Shown one piece after another: positions 9,945 to 20,845 of a stretch of DNA of 64,000 bases; position 1 is the first letter of the stretch, and every line of letters begins with the position of its first letter. Made by a program: the position numbers and the translations under genes. Origin of the DNA: Metamycoplasma arthritidis (GTDB lineage: Bacteria > Bacillota_I > Bacilli_A > Mycoplasmatales > Metamycoplasmataceae); contig NZ_LR215047.1 of assembly GCF_900660715.1 (NCBI RefSeq), positions 682,001 through 746,000 on the forward strand, written 5' to 3'. The notes beneath the pieces are model-generated. The model saw only the letters and a program-made list of their open reading frames with translations. It was not told the DNA's origin and searched no databases.

Positions 9945-12185
9945 CTATTGTTTTTTAAAGCCTTTGATGGTGTAGAACATATCGCCCGTTTCTACTCCAT
10001 TATATGAAAATTTGCACTTAATTGTTAAAGTTCCTTTTTTGTCTTTCATATCATGAGTACTTTTTTCAATTAATTTTATACCGCTAGGTAAATGCGATTC
10101 TAATATCACCATGTTACTATCCTCAACTTCGCTTGGTTTCATATCTTCTTTACCTACGCAATCAAATAATAGTCTTAATGAGCGAATATATCTTTCTAAC
10201 AAGAACTTTTTGGTTATGTAGTCTTTAGCAAAAGTTGTTTGATCAATTTCAACGCGTCTAGAAATCATATTTTCAGAGTTGAAGTTTTTAGCTTTAAAAT
10301 CTTGGAGTGTCATTAATGTTAGTTTAATAGTCAACTTTCCATCAGCTTCTTTTGGGCCACTTATGATAAAAGCGGTTTGGCCATCAACCATTTTTAATGA
10401 TTTTGAGAAAAATTGTACCTTAGATTTTAGTTCTAATTTTTCTTTGTCATAACTAAAGAATTGAGCAAATGGCAATGTGTATTTCTTCTCTTTAATTTGG
10501 GTAAGCATTTCATTGTCTCAAAGCATTAATTTTTGTTTTTTAATATCTTCGATAAAATTTCTTAAATGGATTATTGATGAGGCTCCGCCATTATGATCAT
10601 CACTTGGAGTTTCTTTAAAACCTTCAGTATTTAAATCGGGATCAATATTTTCTTCAACTGTTCCACTTGGAGCTTTTTTATCTTCTAGTGGAGCTTGATT
10701 ATTTTGTTCACGTATTTTGTTATGGATGTCAATGCCTAATTTTTCAAGATCAATTAGAACTTTTTTAGTTTCGCGTGGGCTTTCGTTTCAATCAAAAAAG
10801 CTAGTTGTAACTTCAACATTATATTTGCCCTCTAAGGTTTTTTCAACTTTTCCAAAAGTGTATGTCAAAGATTTATTTTTATTGTTTATTCAAAACGAAC
10901 GATCACTTAATTCATTGTCGTTAAGTCTTTCAATATAAGTTTTGTCTTTTGAATAATATGGATGAACTGTCATTTTTTCAAGTTCATCACTCAAATATTT
11001 CTTTTGATCTTCTTCTGTTAGATTGTGAGGATTAATATTGCCATTAGCGTAATTTCCTTCAATGATAAGCTTTTTAGAAACGCTAATAGAATCATCCAAA
11101 ATTATGCTTAGTTTAACATCTACTTCAATTTTTTTGCTAGTTTCGTTAAATTTAACCGAAACATATTCTAATTTAAACAAGTTTACATCGTAACTTCCGG
11201 TAGCAAAATTACTTTTACCCTCAAAGTTTAAATGACTGTTGGTTTCTTTAATGTTTTGATAAGCTTTTTCGTTAAGGATTTTAATATCAAGTTTATTAAT
11301 TTCCTCGTTTATTTTATTTTTGGCTTCTTCAATTTTCTTTAACATCTCCGAACTTTTCTTTCAACCCTTTAGGTTAAAAACATAGTTCTTTGATTTGTAA
11401 TCAATATCTTTTTTTCTAATTGAATACAAAATAGATAGAGTGTTGGTTTCTGGTTCTTTTACTATTGTTTTTTTAGCAAATTCATAGCCTTCTTTTAAAT
11501 CTTCTGAAGGATGGACTTTGTCTATATCAACATCGTCTAACAATGTTTCTTCAAGGTTTGGATAACTGAATTGTAAGTTTTTAACATACTCTTCAAAATT
11601 AGATGCTAAGCTTTGCCTGGGAAACTCCATTTTATGAACTTCAGTAGAAATTTTATGTGCGCCCTTATGGTCGTGGATAGCTCCTTTAAAGTAAAAAATT
11701 ATTTTGCCATCTTTTACTTCATAACGAATTAATGAAGATAATTTTACCATTCCTTTGCTGTCGGTGTAGGTAGGCTTTTCGTCATTGACAATTTGGTGTT
11801 TATTTGAAGCAAATTCGCCTTCTAGAGAAAGTAGTTCTTCGTTTTCTTCTCTTCAGTTTGGTCTTTTGCCTTTTTCGACTGCAATTAACTTTTTACTACT
11901 GTAGCTGTAGTAAAAATCTTTTTTAGCTTCTATTGCTTTGTAAAAGGCATCTATTTTGCCATCAACGATTTTTAATGACATTGATTTTAGTCAATTATTT
12001 AATTCTGTTATTTCTTGACCTTGTTCTTGTTTTTGGTCAGGTTTTTGTTTTGAATCCTCTTTCTTTGGTTCTTCTGGTTTTTTCTTAGTGTCATCGCAAG
12101 CTGCAGCTACGACTGAGGTTGCAAATAAAGTAGTTCCTAAAATACTAACTGTTAACAAACTAAGATTCTTTTTAAATTTTTTCAT
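9945..12185 (-). CDS. Large surface lipoprotein, function unknown
   Basis: This is one 746-residue gene once several TGA codons are read as Trp; it otherwise looks like four pieces in one frame. Residues 1-30 are a lipoprotein signal peptide with lipobox VVAAAC (Cys about 30), then a Lys/Glu/Gln-rich linker. The remainder is a soluble surface region with repeated beta-rich, Lys-rich segments resembling the lipoprotein-17 style domains of the other lipoproteins here (for example GTLTIKCKFSYN near the end). The leader is nearly the same as that of the repeat lipoprotein at 36671-39871 (both have LGTTLFATSVVAAACD), so the two are paralogous at the N-terminus. Ribosome site AGGAGA lies 6 nt before ATG. 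Function is unknown. Confidence 0.85.
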
Positions 12186-12213
12186 TTTCTTCTCCTATTT
12201 ATATATTTAAAAT

Positions 12214-12245
12214 GAAAAAAAGGACAACAAAAATGCCCTTTTTTA
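12214..12245 (-). other. Hairpin in the leader of the 746-residue lipoprotein gene
   Basis: On the minus strand AAAAAAGGGCA pairs with TGTCCTTTTTTT, a terminator-like structure only about 28 nt before the lipoprotein start codon. It could end an upstream tRNA read-through transcript or act in the mRNA leader. A 16-codon open frame (12249-12299, M-Y-F-K-D-S start) lies just before it. Confidence 0.45.
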
Positions 12246-12322
12246 AATTTGTTCTCTTGCTGTTATGAATTTTAATGAATCTTTAAAATACATATTCCAA
12301 TTATATATATTTTTAAAATAAA

Positions 12323-12346
12323 AAAGAGCACAACAGTGCGCTTTAT
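12323..12346 (-). terminator. Terminator of the tRNA-Gly pair
   Basis: Minus-strand GCGCAC-TGTT-GTGCTC stem followed by TTTTTTATTTT, 35 nt downstream of the tRNA-Gly(GCC) 3' end. Confidence 0.75.
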
Positions 12347-12380
12347 CAAAATAAATGAAATCGGTATAAAAACTTATAAA

Positions 12381-12454
12381 TGGTGCGGATGAAGGGAATC
12401 GGACCCTCGTATTTAGATTGGCAACCTAATGTTCTACCATTGAACTACATCCGC
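12381..12454 (-). tRNA. tRNA-Gly (anticodon GCC)
   Basis: Cloverleaf with a 7-bp acceptor stem GCGGATG/CATCCGC, GTTCRANNY-type T loop (GGTCCGATTCC) and encoded 3' CCA. The anticodon loop is TTGCCAA in a TTAGG/TCTAA stem, giving anticodon GCC. It is 1 nt from the next tRNA. Confidence 0.96.
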
Positions 12455-12455
12455 A

Positions 12456-12529
12456 TGGTGCAAGTGAAGGGAATCGGACCCTCGTATTCAGCTTGGAAGG
12501 CTGATGTTCTACCATTAAACTACACTCGC
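12456..12529 (-). tRNA. tRNA-Gly (anticodon UCC)
   Basis: Cloverleaf with acceptor stem GCGAGTG/CACTTGC, anticodon stem TCAGC/GCTGA and loop CTTCCAA, giving anticodon TCC, plus encoded CCA. The T arm is identical to the neighbouring tRNA-Gly(GCC), which points to an old tandem duplication. Confidence 0.96.
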
Positions 12530-12633
12530 AAGTGCTATATCTTTGGCAGTAAATCATTATACTATAAATGTTAAATTTTGAAAAAAATTTTATTCCTCAA
12601 TTTACTAAATTTATCATTTTAGATAATAAAAAA

Positions 12634-12709
12634 TGGCGATCGTGGCAGGAATCGAACCTGCGACCACATGCTTAGAAGGCACGTACTCTATCCTCTGAGC
12701 TACACGACC
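12634..12709 (-). tRNA. tRNA-Arg (anticodon UCU)
   Basis: Acceptor stem GGTCGTG/CACGATC with one G-T pair, T arm GCAGGTTCGATTCCTGC, encoded CCA and anticodon loop CTTCTAA (anticodon TCT). It decodes AGA, the favoured Arg codon of AT-rich mollicutes. Confidence 0.95.
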
Positions 12710-12993
12710 ACACAAATTATTTTAGCATAATTTAATCAATTAATGCCATATCATTATACACTTTTATCCCTAAACAAAAGTAGATTTTTGTTTTTTTATA
12801 TTTTGTTTTTAACAAAAACTAAGCCAAAAAGTATGCAATATATTCAAAAAGAAGTAGTTATTATTAGCTCTAATTGAGCGTTCAATTAGGAGCCTATTCT
12901 TTCGCAAAAAATAAAATTTCCTTTTTTAGATATATTTTTTGTTTATTTTTAATATTTCTTAATTATTTTGTAAAAACTGGTGAAAAAACATGG
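12710..12993. other. Intergenic stretch with one inverted repeat
   Basis: No gene is visible in these roughly 280 bases. The only structure is an inverted repeat at 12865-12893: GCTC-TAATTGA pairs with TCAATTA-G-GAGC (one bulged G). It has no adjoining T run on the plus strand, so it is not an obvious terminator. The right end leads into the promoter of the small RNA candidate. Confidence 0.5.
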
Positions 12994-12999
12994 TAGAAT
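12994..12999 (+). promoter_or_regulatory. Extended -10 box of the small RNA candidate
   Basis: TGG-TAGAAT gives an extended -10 (TGn) promoter. Transcription would start about 13005, exactly at the first hairpin of the candidate RNA. No convincing -35 box is seen, which is common in mollicutes. Confidence 0.5.
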
Positions 13000-13004
13000 G
13001 ATGG

Positions 13005-13092
13005 TGTCATTAAAATAAGTGACAACTCACGTTTTATCGCTCAGGCGCGATAACGGTGAGCCGGAGATAGTTAATTCTATCTCCTTTTATTT
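13005..13092 (+). ncRNA. Candidate small RNA with three hairpins and its own terminator
   Basis: Three stems follow one another. Stem 1 is TGTCA/TGACA (13005-13024). Stem 2 is CTCAC/GTGAG enclosing TTATCGC/GCGATAA (13026-13060). Stem 3 is a perfect 8-bp GGAGATAG/CTATCTCC (13063-13084) followed by TTTTATTTTAT, a typical intrinsic terminator. There is no open reading frame on this strand, and the neighbours on both sides are minus-strand genes, so this is not a leader. Its T run overlaps the ogt stop codon, making the two genes convergent. The GGAA-loop core expected of SRP RNA is absent, and it is too small for tmRNA or RNase P RNA. Confidence 0.6.
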
Positions 13093-13608
13093 TATCTTTA
13101 AACAATTGTTTTTAATACAAAACTTTTCAACCTTTTCTAACAAGTAATATTTTTTGTCAACTCCGCCAGTATAGTTTCCAACTTTAAAATCTACGTTAAC
13201 AACTCTATGGCAGGGCACAATGATCGAAAGTGGATTTTTGCCAACGGCAGTTCCAACCGCTTGTGCTGACATTTTTTTTATTTTTCTTTTATTAGCTATT
13301 TCGTTAGCTATTTCTTTGTAAGTTGTTACATATCCGTAAGGAATTTGGAGTAATTGTTCTCAAACTTCTTTTTGAAAATCACTACCAATCAGTTTTATTT
13401 GTGGCATTTCGCTAGGATTACCACCAGAAAAATAAATATCTAGCCATTTTTTAGTTTGTAAAAATATCTCAAGATCGTCTTTGATTTGAAGCTTATTTTC
13501 TTTAAAGATTTTATTATCACTATTTTCATAATTAACTTCAATAAGATATTCACCATCACTAATTAAAGTTAAGATTCCAAGAGGACTATTGTACAAACTT
13601 TTAAACAT
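13087..13608 (-). CDS. ogt: Methylated-DNA--protein-cysteine methyltransferase
   Basis: This suicide enzyme removes O6-alkyl groups from guanine by transferring them to its own cysteine. The 173-residue protein has the active-site motif IVPCHRVV (Cys about 135) and the helix-turn-helix segment YGYVTTYKEIANEI upstream of it; the N-terminal half is the short Ada/Ogt-like ribonuclease-fold domain. One TGA codes for Trp at about residue 84. No Shine-Dalgarno sequence precedes the ATG; instead TATAAT ends 5 nt before it, so the mRNA may be leaderless. Confidence 0.95.
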
Positions 13609-13612
13609 AATG

Positions 13613-13618
13613 GATAAT
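13613..13618 (-). promoter_or_regulatory. -10 box of ogt, placed for a leaderless mRNA
   Basis: TATAAT lies inside the T-rich tail of the gapA terminator, with only CCATT-type sequence between it and the ogt ATG. A start site about 7 nt downstream would coincide with the start codon. Confidence 0.5.
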
Positions 13619-13619
13619 T

Positions 13620-13647
13620 ATAAAACGCGAACAACTTGTTCGCGTTA
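13620..13647 (-). terminator. gapA terminator
   Basis: AACGCGAACAA-GTTG loop-TTCGCGTT stem on the minus strand, followed by TTATAATTA, between the gapA stop and the ogt start. Confidence 0.8.
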
Positions 13648-13665
13648 TTATTTTCTAAATTTTAA

Positions 13666-14670
<1,005 letters not shown>

Positions 14671-14757
14671 AATATTTATTTCCTTTCGTAATTAAAATAA
14701 AAATTAACTGCAAAAATTATAGAATAAAACAACAACTTTTATAATCCGTTTCAACTG

Positions 14758-15657
14758 CTATTTCTGAATTTTTAAGAGTACGTACAGGATCACTCTTTTA
14801 ATTCTACTTTTTGTATAACGGCGCGAAGTGCATCTATCAACAAATTCATCGTAATTAGAAGCATCAATATTCTTTTTAAAAAGATTTTCCATCCCCTCTG
14901 ACATCAAAACAATATTTTTTAATCAGTTTTCATCATTATTTTTCACAATTTCTTGAAATTCACTATACCTATCTTCAATTTTCATAATTGGGAAGCTAAC
15001 TTTCATAGGTGAGTATTGTGATATATCTTTTCCTTCGCGGAGCAACTCACGTAAATACGTAGCAGAAGCGTATTGTTTACTTAATGTTAAAGAACCATGT
15101 GACACGGTTCTTTTAATGCAAATTGGTTCAAGATCAAGATTATTATCAACAATGTATTTAACATACTCAAATCCCAAAATATCAGCGGGAACCACTTCAG
15201 AAGCTAATATTATTTTCAGTGCTTCAAAAGAACTAAACACGAAAGAATAACCTTTTTTTAAAAAAGACTTTAGCTCCGTGTTGTATTGCACTAAGTTTTC
15301 TTTAATTTTTTTAGCACAATGAAGATAAAAGTTAATATCGTCAGTATCAGAAACGCCAAATGCCAGCTTTTGAATACCGTTTTTTAACAAAAGATCAATT
15401 GAACCTTTAGCAAAAATATGCGCCGCTTGAGTGGATGTTAAAAAATCTAATTCTATTACTTCATCAACCCCGTTTTCAAGTGCAATCTTTTTTCTGTCTT
15501 CAAACGATGCCACAGCCAATTCACCGCGTTGCACATAATCCGAAGATAGGGCTACAATTAAATAAGAATTAGGATATTTACTTTTTATTGCATCAATCAA
15601 ATATTTATGTCCATTGTGAAATGGGTTAAATTCCGCTATTAATCCGATTTTCAACAC
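14758..15657 (-). CDS. tmcAL: Nucleotidyltransferase family protein, tRNA(Met) cytidine acetate ligase-like (TmcAL)
   Basis: TmcAL activates acetate with ATP and acetylates C34 of elongator tRNA-Met. The N-terminus has the nucleotidyltransferase motif GLIAEFNPFHNGHKYLI (HxGH-type) and the mid part LSSDYVQRGELAVASFEDRKK (in part) typical of YlbM/TmcAL. The C-terminal segment SEGMENLF and RCTSRRYTKSRIKRVILY also fit. At 299 residues it is about 100 shorter than the Bacillus enzyme, as in other mycoplasmas. A TGA codon splits off the last 54 residues unless read as Trp. Activity is inferred from family only. Confidence 0.88.
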
Positions 15658-15749
15658 CCAACAACTCCTTTATCAAAAAATGATACTTTTTATTTTATAA
15701 AAAATTATGTTGTTTCTTCTTGCGCAACTTAATTTTTGAATTTAAATTT

Positions 15750-15786
15750 AATAAAAAAGAAAATCCCCTACCTAAGTAAGGGATTT
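15750..15786 (-). terminator. Terminator of the amino-acid permease gene
   Basis: Minus-strand stem AAATCCC-TTAC-TTAG-GTAG-GGGATTT followed by TCTTTTTTATT, 29 nt downstream of the permease stop. Confidence 0.8.
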
Positions 15787-15815
15787 GTGTTAAAAGAAAT
15801 ATAACTTATTTACTA

Positions 15816-17501
15816 TTAACGTGCTTCACGGTAAGTTCTTAGAATTGCATCGTTCATTTCTTTTGCAAGTCTTAGTTTTTCCATGTCGCCTTGTCCTGAT
15901 GCGATTGTTTCATTTAATTTAATTTCTTTACGTTCTGCCATTTTTCTTTCAAGTGGAATGAAAGCAAATGAAACAGCAATGTATAGTAAGAATAGAACTG
16001 AAGCAGTAGTATTACCAATTACGCTAGATTTAAGACCTTCAGTTTTACTTGCATCTGTATTTGCTAGGTATTGATTTATAGAAAGACCCATACCAACAAA
16101 CTTGTCTAGAATCATAAATGTCAAGGTTATTAACACTATGATAACTGAAGTATATCCAGCTCAAATAGTATGTTTGTTTTTGGTTACAGCAATAAAGTTT
16201 TTCTTTCTATTTTGAATTGCACCAACGATAGCTAAAGCGATAAATGCAAAGGCAAATACAGCCATTCAGTCAGCCATTAAGTCAGCGAATGTTAATAGCT
16301 TATCAGTGCCTTTACCATAAATTTCACCATCATCGTAGTAACCGCCACCGATGTATGCGTAGGTACCAATTGCAGTTAAGATAATCATGTATGGAACTGA
16401 TAAAACTAAACAGAAGATCATTCCTACTCATGGTCTTTTAGCGTTTAACATGTATTTGTAAGCACTAACAGGAACAGAAATTTCTCCTTCTTTAATCAAG
16501 TCTTCTACGAATCTGGTTGCTCACATTGTGAATCCATTTAGAATACCAATGATACCGATTGCGATGCAAATATTAACTACACCAAATGCTCAACTGTGGC
16601 CTGCAGTTTTTAATAAACTACCGTAGTCATAGAAATCACCCTTTTTAGCACCTAAAGTCATAGCTAGGGCAATGATGATGTAAATTAAAGTGATTGAAGA
16701 TAACCCAATAGTTAGGGCAGCAGGGGTTTTTTCTGGTTTTTCCATTTCTGATTGAACACCAGCAGTAACGTAGAATCCGTCAAATGCAAAGAAGATTCCA
16801 CCTAGTGATCCAAATACGGCAAAGAATGGAGAAAGTCCAAATAATGTTGTTGCATCTTTGCTGAATAAGTCAGCTTTTGTAACAGCTTTGTAGGTTACAC
16901 CATTTTTAGCAGCAAATGCAAATCCGATGATTACGATTGCAACTAATGGAATAAATTTAACTGCAGTAACAACTCAGTTTTGAATGTTTCCTGCACGTGA
17001 GCTAATTCCTGCTGTGAACATCATTCAAACAGTAATAGCAAGTCCAATCGCAAAGAAAATTCAAGGAGTAGCTGAGGTGTTACCAAATTGTCAAATTTTA
17101 CTATCTACGCCTAATCCACTTAAACCATCTTGGAATTGGATGATTACGTAGTATGGCATAAAGAAGTAGGTAAATGGTAAGTATAGATAAGTCATGAAGA
17201 ACTTAACGCCCTTATAAATGAACAATTTATTAAAGGCTTTGGCTCATCCAATCATACCTAAGTTGTCGTTGCGGCCTGATGCAACTTCAACTAGTGCAAG
17301 TGCCATTGCGATAATTGCAAATCCAGCAATTAATCAAACAGCAATAGCTCAAACAATGTTTCCGGCTGAATTCGAAAGAACACTCTTTGATCTTAGAAAG
17401 ATACCGGCACCGATTGAACCACCGATAACAATAAGGATTGCAGAAAAGAAACTAATCTTTTTCTTATTGTCGGAAGTAACGACCATTTGTTCGTCGTTCA
17501 T
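15816..17501 (-). CDS. APC-superfamily amino acid permease
   Basis: A 561-residue transporter of the amino acid-polyamine-organocation superfamily. The first membrane helix carries the signature IVIGGSIGAGIFLRS (about 20-35), the substrate-binding unwound helix of APC proteins. A GGIFFAFDGFY stretch near 255 matches helix 6, and about 12-14 hydrophobic segments follow. Many TGA Trp codons are used. A charged C-terminal tail of roughly 45 residues (ERKMAERKEIKLNE onwards) is cytoplasmic. Substrate is unknown; arginine, lysine or ornithine exchange is possible in this group. Ribosome site AAAGGAAA precedes the ATG. The gene stands alone, with a terminator. Confidence 0.88.
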
Positions 17502-17883
17502 ATGATTTCCTTTCTTTTAGATTTAAATATATTTAAAAATAAAAACAGCGATACATTGCATAATTGACTACATAAAATACGAATGCTCCCCAATGTATTC
17601 AATGTACCAATTTAAATTATACGGGATAAAGTTTTAATGAATGCGAAAAGAAACCTTTATAAAGTTAAAAAACGCGATGAACACCACGTCAAAATGGAGT
17701 TTAATCTTATTTTTTGAGTAAGAATTTAGAATTATTTTGTTTTTAAAGACCTTTATACACTCGTTATTAATTCATCTAATAGAAAGAATTTTGATCATTA
17801 AACTACGTTCTAAAATAAAAAAATTACAAAAGTCGTCAAAAGAGAGAATGCAAATTTGTTTAGATTTTTAATTTAAAAATATA
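17502..17883. other. Intergenic stretch of about 380 bases
   Basis: No coding frame, RNA gene or clear hairpin is seen. The left part must hold the permease promoter. A short imperfect direct repeat (AATGTATT and AATGTACC at about 17593-17610) is the only pattern noticed. Confidence 0.4.
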
Positions 17884-19233
17884 TTAAACCTCGCTTTTAG
17901 ACAAAAGTGCCAAAGTTTCAACATGATAAGTTTGCGGAAACATGTCAAATGGCTGAACAAACTCTATTTTGTAACCTTTTGATGTAAATAATTTTAAATC
18001 TCGCACTAAAGTTCGCGGATTACAACTTATATAAGCTATTCTTTTTAAAGATTTGGGGATAATTGCGTTTATCGTTGTTTTGTTTAGTCCTTCACGAGGC
18101 GGATCAAAAACGATTACGTCAATATTTTGTCTTCTTGTACACTCTTTATCAAAAAAGCGATTGCAGTCCTCCGAAATAAATTCTAAATTATTAAGTGAAT
18201 TAAGTTTGGCATTCTCTTTACCGTTAAGTGTCGCTTTTTTACTAATTTCTACACACACAACTTGCTTTGCTTTTTTTGCTAAATACATTCCAATTGTCCC
18301 GACTCCCGCAAACGCATCAACGATAAATTCACTCCCTGTTAAGTTAAGTGATTTTAATAGCGTTTTATACATTTTGTTTGTCTGCTTTTCATTTACTTGA
18401 TAAAAAGATTGAGAAGAAACATTAAATTTTAGTTTATCTATTTTGTATTCAATTGATTCTTTACCAGCTAGCACTATTAATTTCAATATTTTGGTTTTCT
18501 CTTCGTTGCAAACGATTTGGACAATATTCAAATTATCAAATTTTTCAATTAATCTTTTAATGAAAGATGCAGGAAATGGTGCTTGTTTGAGTGATTCAAA
18601 AATTACTTGTGATTCACCGGTTTTTTCACTATATTTAACAGTTATTGAAGTTATTTTGTTTTTCTTAATAAAGTTATCTTCAAGTAAGACTTCTTTTTTA
18701 CATAAAAAATCAATTTCTTCTAAGATATTGCCAATTTCTTTATAAGCTAAATCATAAGAAGTTTGCTCAACTAGGATGTGACTGTTTTTTACATAAAAGC
18801 CCATTTTAAAAGTCGTTCCTTGGCATTCGACGTGAACACGCAGTTTATTACGATAATTAATTTCGAGTGGCGACGGAGTAATTTCTTTAACATTACGAAA
18901 ATTTAGTTCCCGTAAAAATAAGTCGTTTACTATTTTTTGTTTAAAAGCTAGCTGATCTTCGTAGCTAAGAATCATTAAAGGAGCTGCGCATGATCTAAAT
19001 AGTTCATAGTTTTTAATTGGAATTCTTTTTGGCGAAGTTTCGATCAAATTAAAAATTTCCGCAATAGCAAATTTTGCTGTTACTTTAATTATTTGAATAT
19101 CAGCGACTTCTCCTATAAGTAAATTTTTAACAAAAATAGGATAGCCATTTTCCCTAATAACACCATAACCTTCATAACTAAATTCTGTTGCTTTTTGTGC
19201 TTTAAGGATTTGATTTATTTTGTACTGTTCCAT
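17884..19233 (-). CDS. RNA 5-methyluridine methyltransferase (RlmD/TrmA-like)
   Basis: This SAM-dependent enzyme methylates C5 of a uridine in 23S rRNA or tRNA. The 449-residue protein has an N-terminal TRAM-like beta domain (about 1-60), the segment FYQVNEKQTNKMY, the SAM motif DAFAGVGTIGMYLA (about 300), the FDPPREGL motif (about 382) and the nucleophile cysteine in AYISCNPRTLVRDL (about 408). The catalytic residues are present. Whether the target is 23S U747, U1939 or tRNA U54 cannot be read from sequence; mycoplasma homologs have been shown to act on 23S rRNA. It starts 2 nt after the mnmE stop, so both RNA-modification genes are one operon. Confidence 0.92.
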   Translation of the reverse strand: MEQYKINQILKAQKATEFSYEGYGVIRENGYPIFVKNLLIGEVADIQIIKVTAKFAIAEIFNLIETSPKRIPIKNYELFRSCAAPLMILSYEDQLAFKQKIVNDLFLRELNFRNVKEITPSPLEINYRNKLRVHVECQGTTFKMGFYVKNSHILVEQTSYDLAYKEIGNILEEIDFLCKKEVLLEDNFIKKNKITSITVKYSEKTGESQVIFESLKQAPFPASFIKRLIEKFDNLNIVQIVCNEEKTKILKLIVLAGKESIEYKIDKLKFNVSSQSFYQVNEKQTNKMYKTLLKSLNLTGSEFIVDAFAGVGTIGMYLAKKAKQVVCVEISKKATLNGKENAKLNSLNNLEFISEDCNRFFDKECTRRQNIDVIVFDPPREGLNKTTINAIIPKSLKRIAYISCNPRTLVRDLKLFTSKGYKIEFVQPFDMFPQTYHVETLALLSKSEV

Positions 19234-19235
19234 GA

Positions 19236-20564
19236 TTATTTACCTAAACAAAACTTACTAAAAATATTGTCTAATAAAGCTTCGTTATCGTGACTTTTAT
19301 TAAGAATGCTTCTCAAATTTTCTCAAGCTTTTGTAAGATCTAAAATTACCACTTCCGGACCAAAACCTTGTCCAAGACCTTCTAAAGCGTCATTAATATT
19401 ATATTCCACTTGTTTTAAAAGTGATAGTTGTCTCGTGTTATATAAAACTTCTTTATCATCTAAATCAATATCGTTATATTTTTTTACTAAAGCGTTTCTT
19501 AACTCGTATAAATTATTATCTTTAGCTGAAATACAAACCATATCCTCTGGTAAATTTTTAATCAAATCTCGCTTGTTTAAAACATTTATATAAATTTTAT
19601 CTTTAGCTAATTTTTTTATTTGTTCATCTTCGGTGCTATCTTTTTGAAGTGGATCATGTAAATGAATGATTACTTTTGCATTGTCAATAGCTTCTAATGA
19701 TTTTTTAATACCAATTGATTCAATTTCGTTATCGGTTTTACGAATACCGGCGGTATCGATAATTCTAAACAATATTCCATTTATTTCAAATTCAGCTTCA
19801 ACTAAATCTCTAGTAGTGCCAGGAATATCGGTGACAATAGCTTTATCTTTTTGAATTAAAGCGTTTAAAAGTGAAGATTTGCCGGTGTTTGGTTTTCCAA
19901 CAATAGCAATATTAATTCCTCGATAAATATCACTAGCGTTTTCGGATTTTTCAACAACAACTTTTATTCGTTTTTGAAAGTTATCTAATAGTTTATTTAG
20001 TTTGTTCTTATCCATTTGTTCAATATCGTTGTAATCTGAGTAATCAATGTTAATTTCTACTAAAGATATGATTTGTAGCAATTCGTTTTCAAGTGAGTTA
20101 ATTAGTTGATTAATTTCAGGTTCGAATTGGGTAATTGCGATTTTTGCTTGTTTATTAGTTTTAGCATGAATTAAAGCATTTATTGCTTCAGCCTTTTCTA
20201 AGCTTAATCTACCATTTAAAAAAGCCCGTCTTGTAAATTCTCCTCTTTCAGCTAATCTAGCACCATTAGCTAAAATTAAATTCAAAATTTTATTAGTAAC
20301 TACGACCCCGCCATGAGCATTAATTTCAACGGTATCTTCGCCTATATAATTATTTTTACCAATAAAAAAATTAACTAAAACTTCGTCAATTTTAGTTTTA
20401 TCTTTATCAACAATTCATCCATAAGTAATAGTTTTGTCTGTACCGATTTTGCCTGTGTAGATTTTTTTAAGTATTTCTATGGCATCGGGACCACAAATTC
20501 TTATTATTGATATGGCTTGGTTGATATTACCTGAAGATATAGCTGTTATATTGTTGTTGAACAT
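19236..20564 (-). CDS. mnmE: tRNA uridine-5-carboxymethylaminomethyl modification GTPase MnmE
   Basis: MnmE works with MnmG (present at 33273-35096) on wobble uridine 34 of several tRNAs. The 442-residue protein has an N-terminal folate-binding domain ([12 protein letters not shown]), G1 [12 protein letters not shown] (about 220), G2/G3 DIPGTTRD and DTAGIRKTD, and G4 NKRD. It ends with the catalytic C-terminal motif FCLGK, matching the canonical C(I/L/V)GK. No Shine-Dalgarno sequence is seen; TATAAT lies 9 nt before the ATG. Confidence 0.97.
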
Positions 20565-20573
20565 AATATATTG

Positions 20574-20579
20574 ATTATA
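20574..20579 (-). promoter_or_regulatory. -10 box of mnmE close to the start codon
   Basis: GATATAATC contains TATAAT on the minus strand, 9 nt before the mnmE ATG. The leader would be 0-3 nt long. Confidence 0.5.
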
Positions 20580-20810
20580 TCAATAAGTCAATTCCCTTTT
20601 ATTTTTATTTATTTAAATCAAGAATAATAATAAGCATTGTTTTTTGGTGTTTTATTTTAAATTTTTGCTTGTATAATGGAATTTTTTTACTTTATTTAAT
20701 GTTAATAACTTGTCTTTTTACGTTAATTAAAAAATCGCTTTATGGAAAATGGAATTCCGAATTTAGTGCTTATATAAGTGATAAATCAAAATAGATAGTG
20801 TTTATTAATA

Positions 20811-20816
20811 TATAAT
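20811..20816 (+). promoter_or_regulatory. -10 box of the PTS-like gene
   Basis: TATAAT 29 nt before the ATG at 20846. The ribosome site GAGGAAAAAT follows. The 280-nt divergent region between mnmE and this gene contains nothing else recognisable. Confidence 0.45.
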
Positions 20817-20845
20817 AAAATATGTAAAATGATACGAGGAAAAAT

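Noticed and set aside
9945-12185. Four separate genes in the lipoprotein region
   Set aside because: All four open pieces are in the same frame and are separated only by TGA, which is Trp here, so they form one gene.
12380-12574. Open frame of 64 codons on the plus strand
   Set aside because: It lies across two tRNA-Gly genes on the other strand, and its repeated peptide pattern simply mirrors the two similar tRNAs.
13005-13092. SRP (4.5S) RNA identity for the small RNA
   Set aside because: The conserved GGAA-type tetraloop and asymmetrical internal loop are absent, and three stems replace the single long hairpin.
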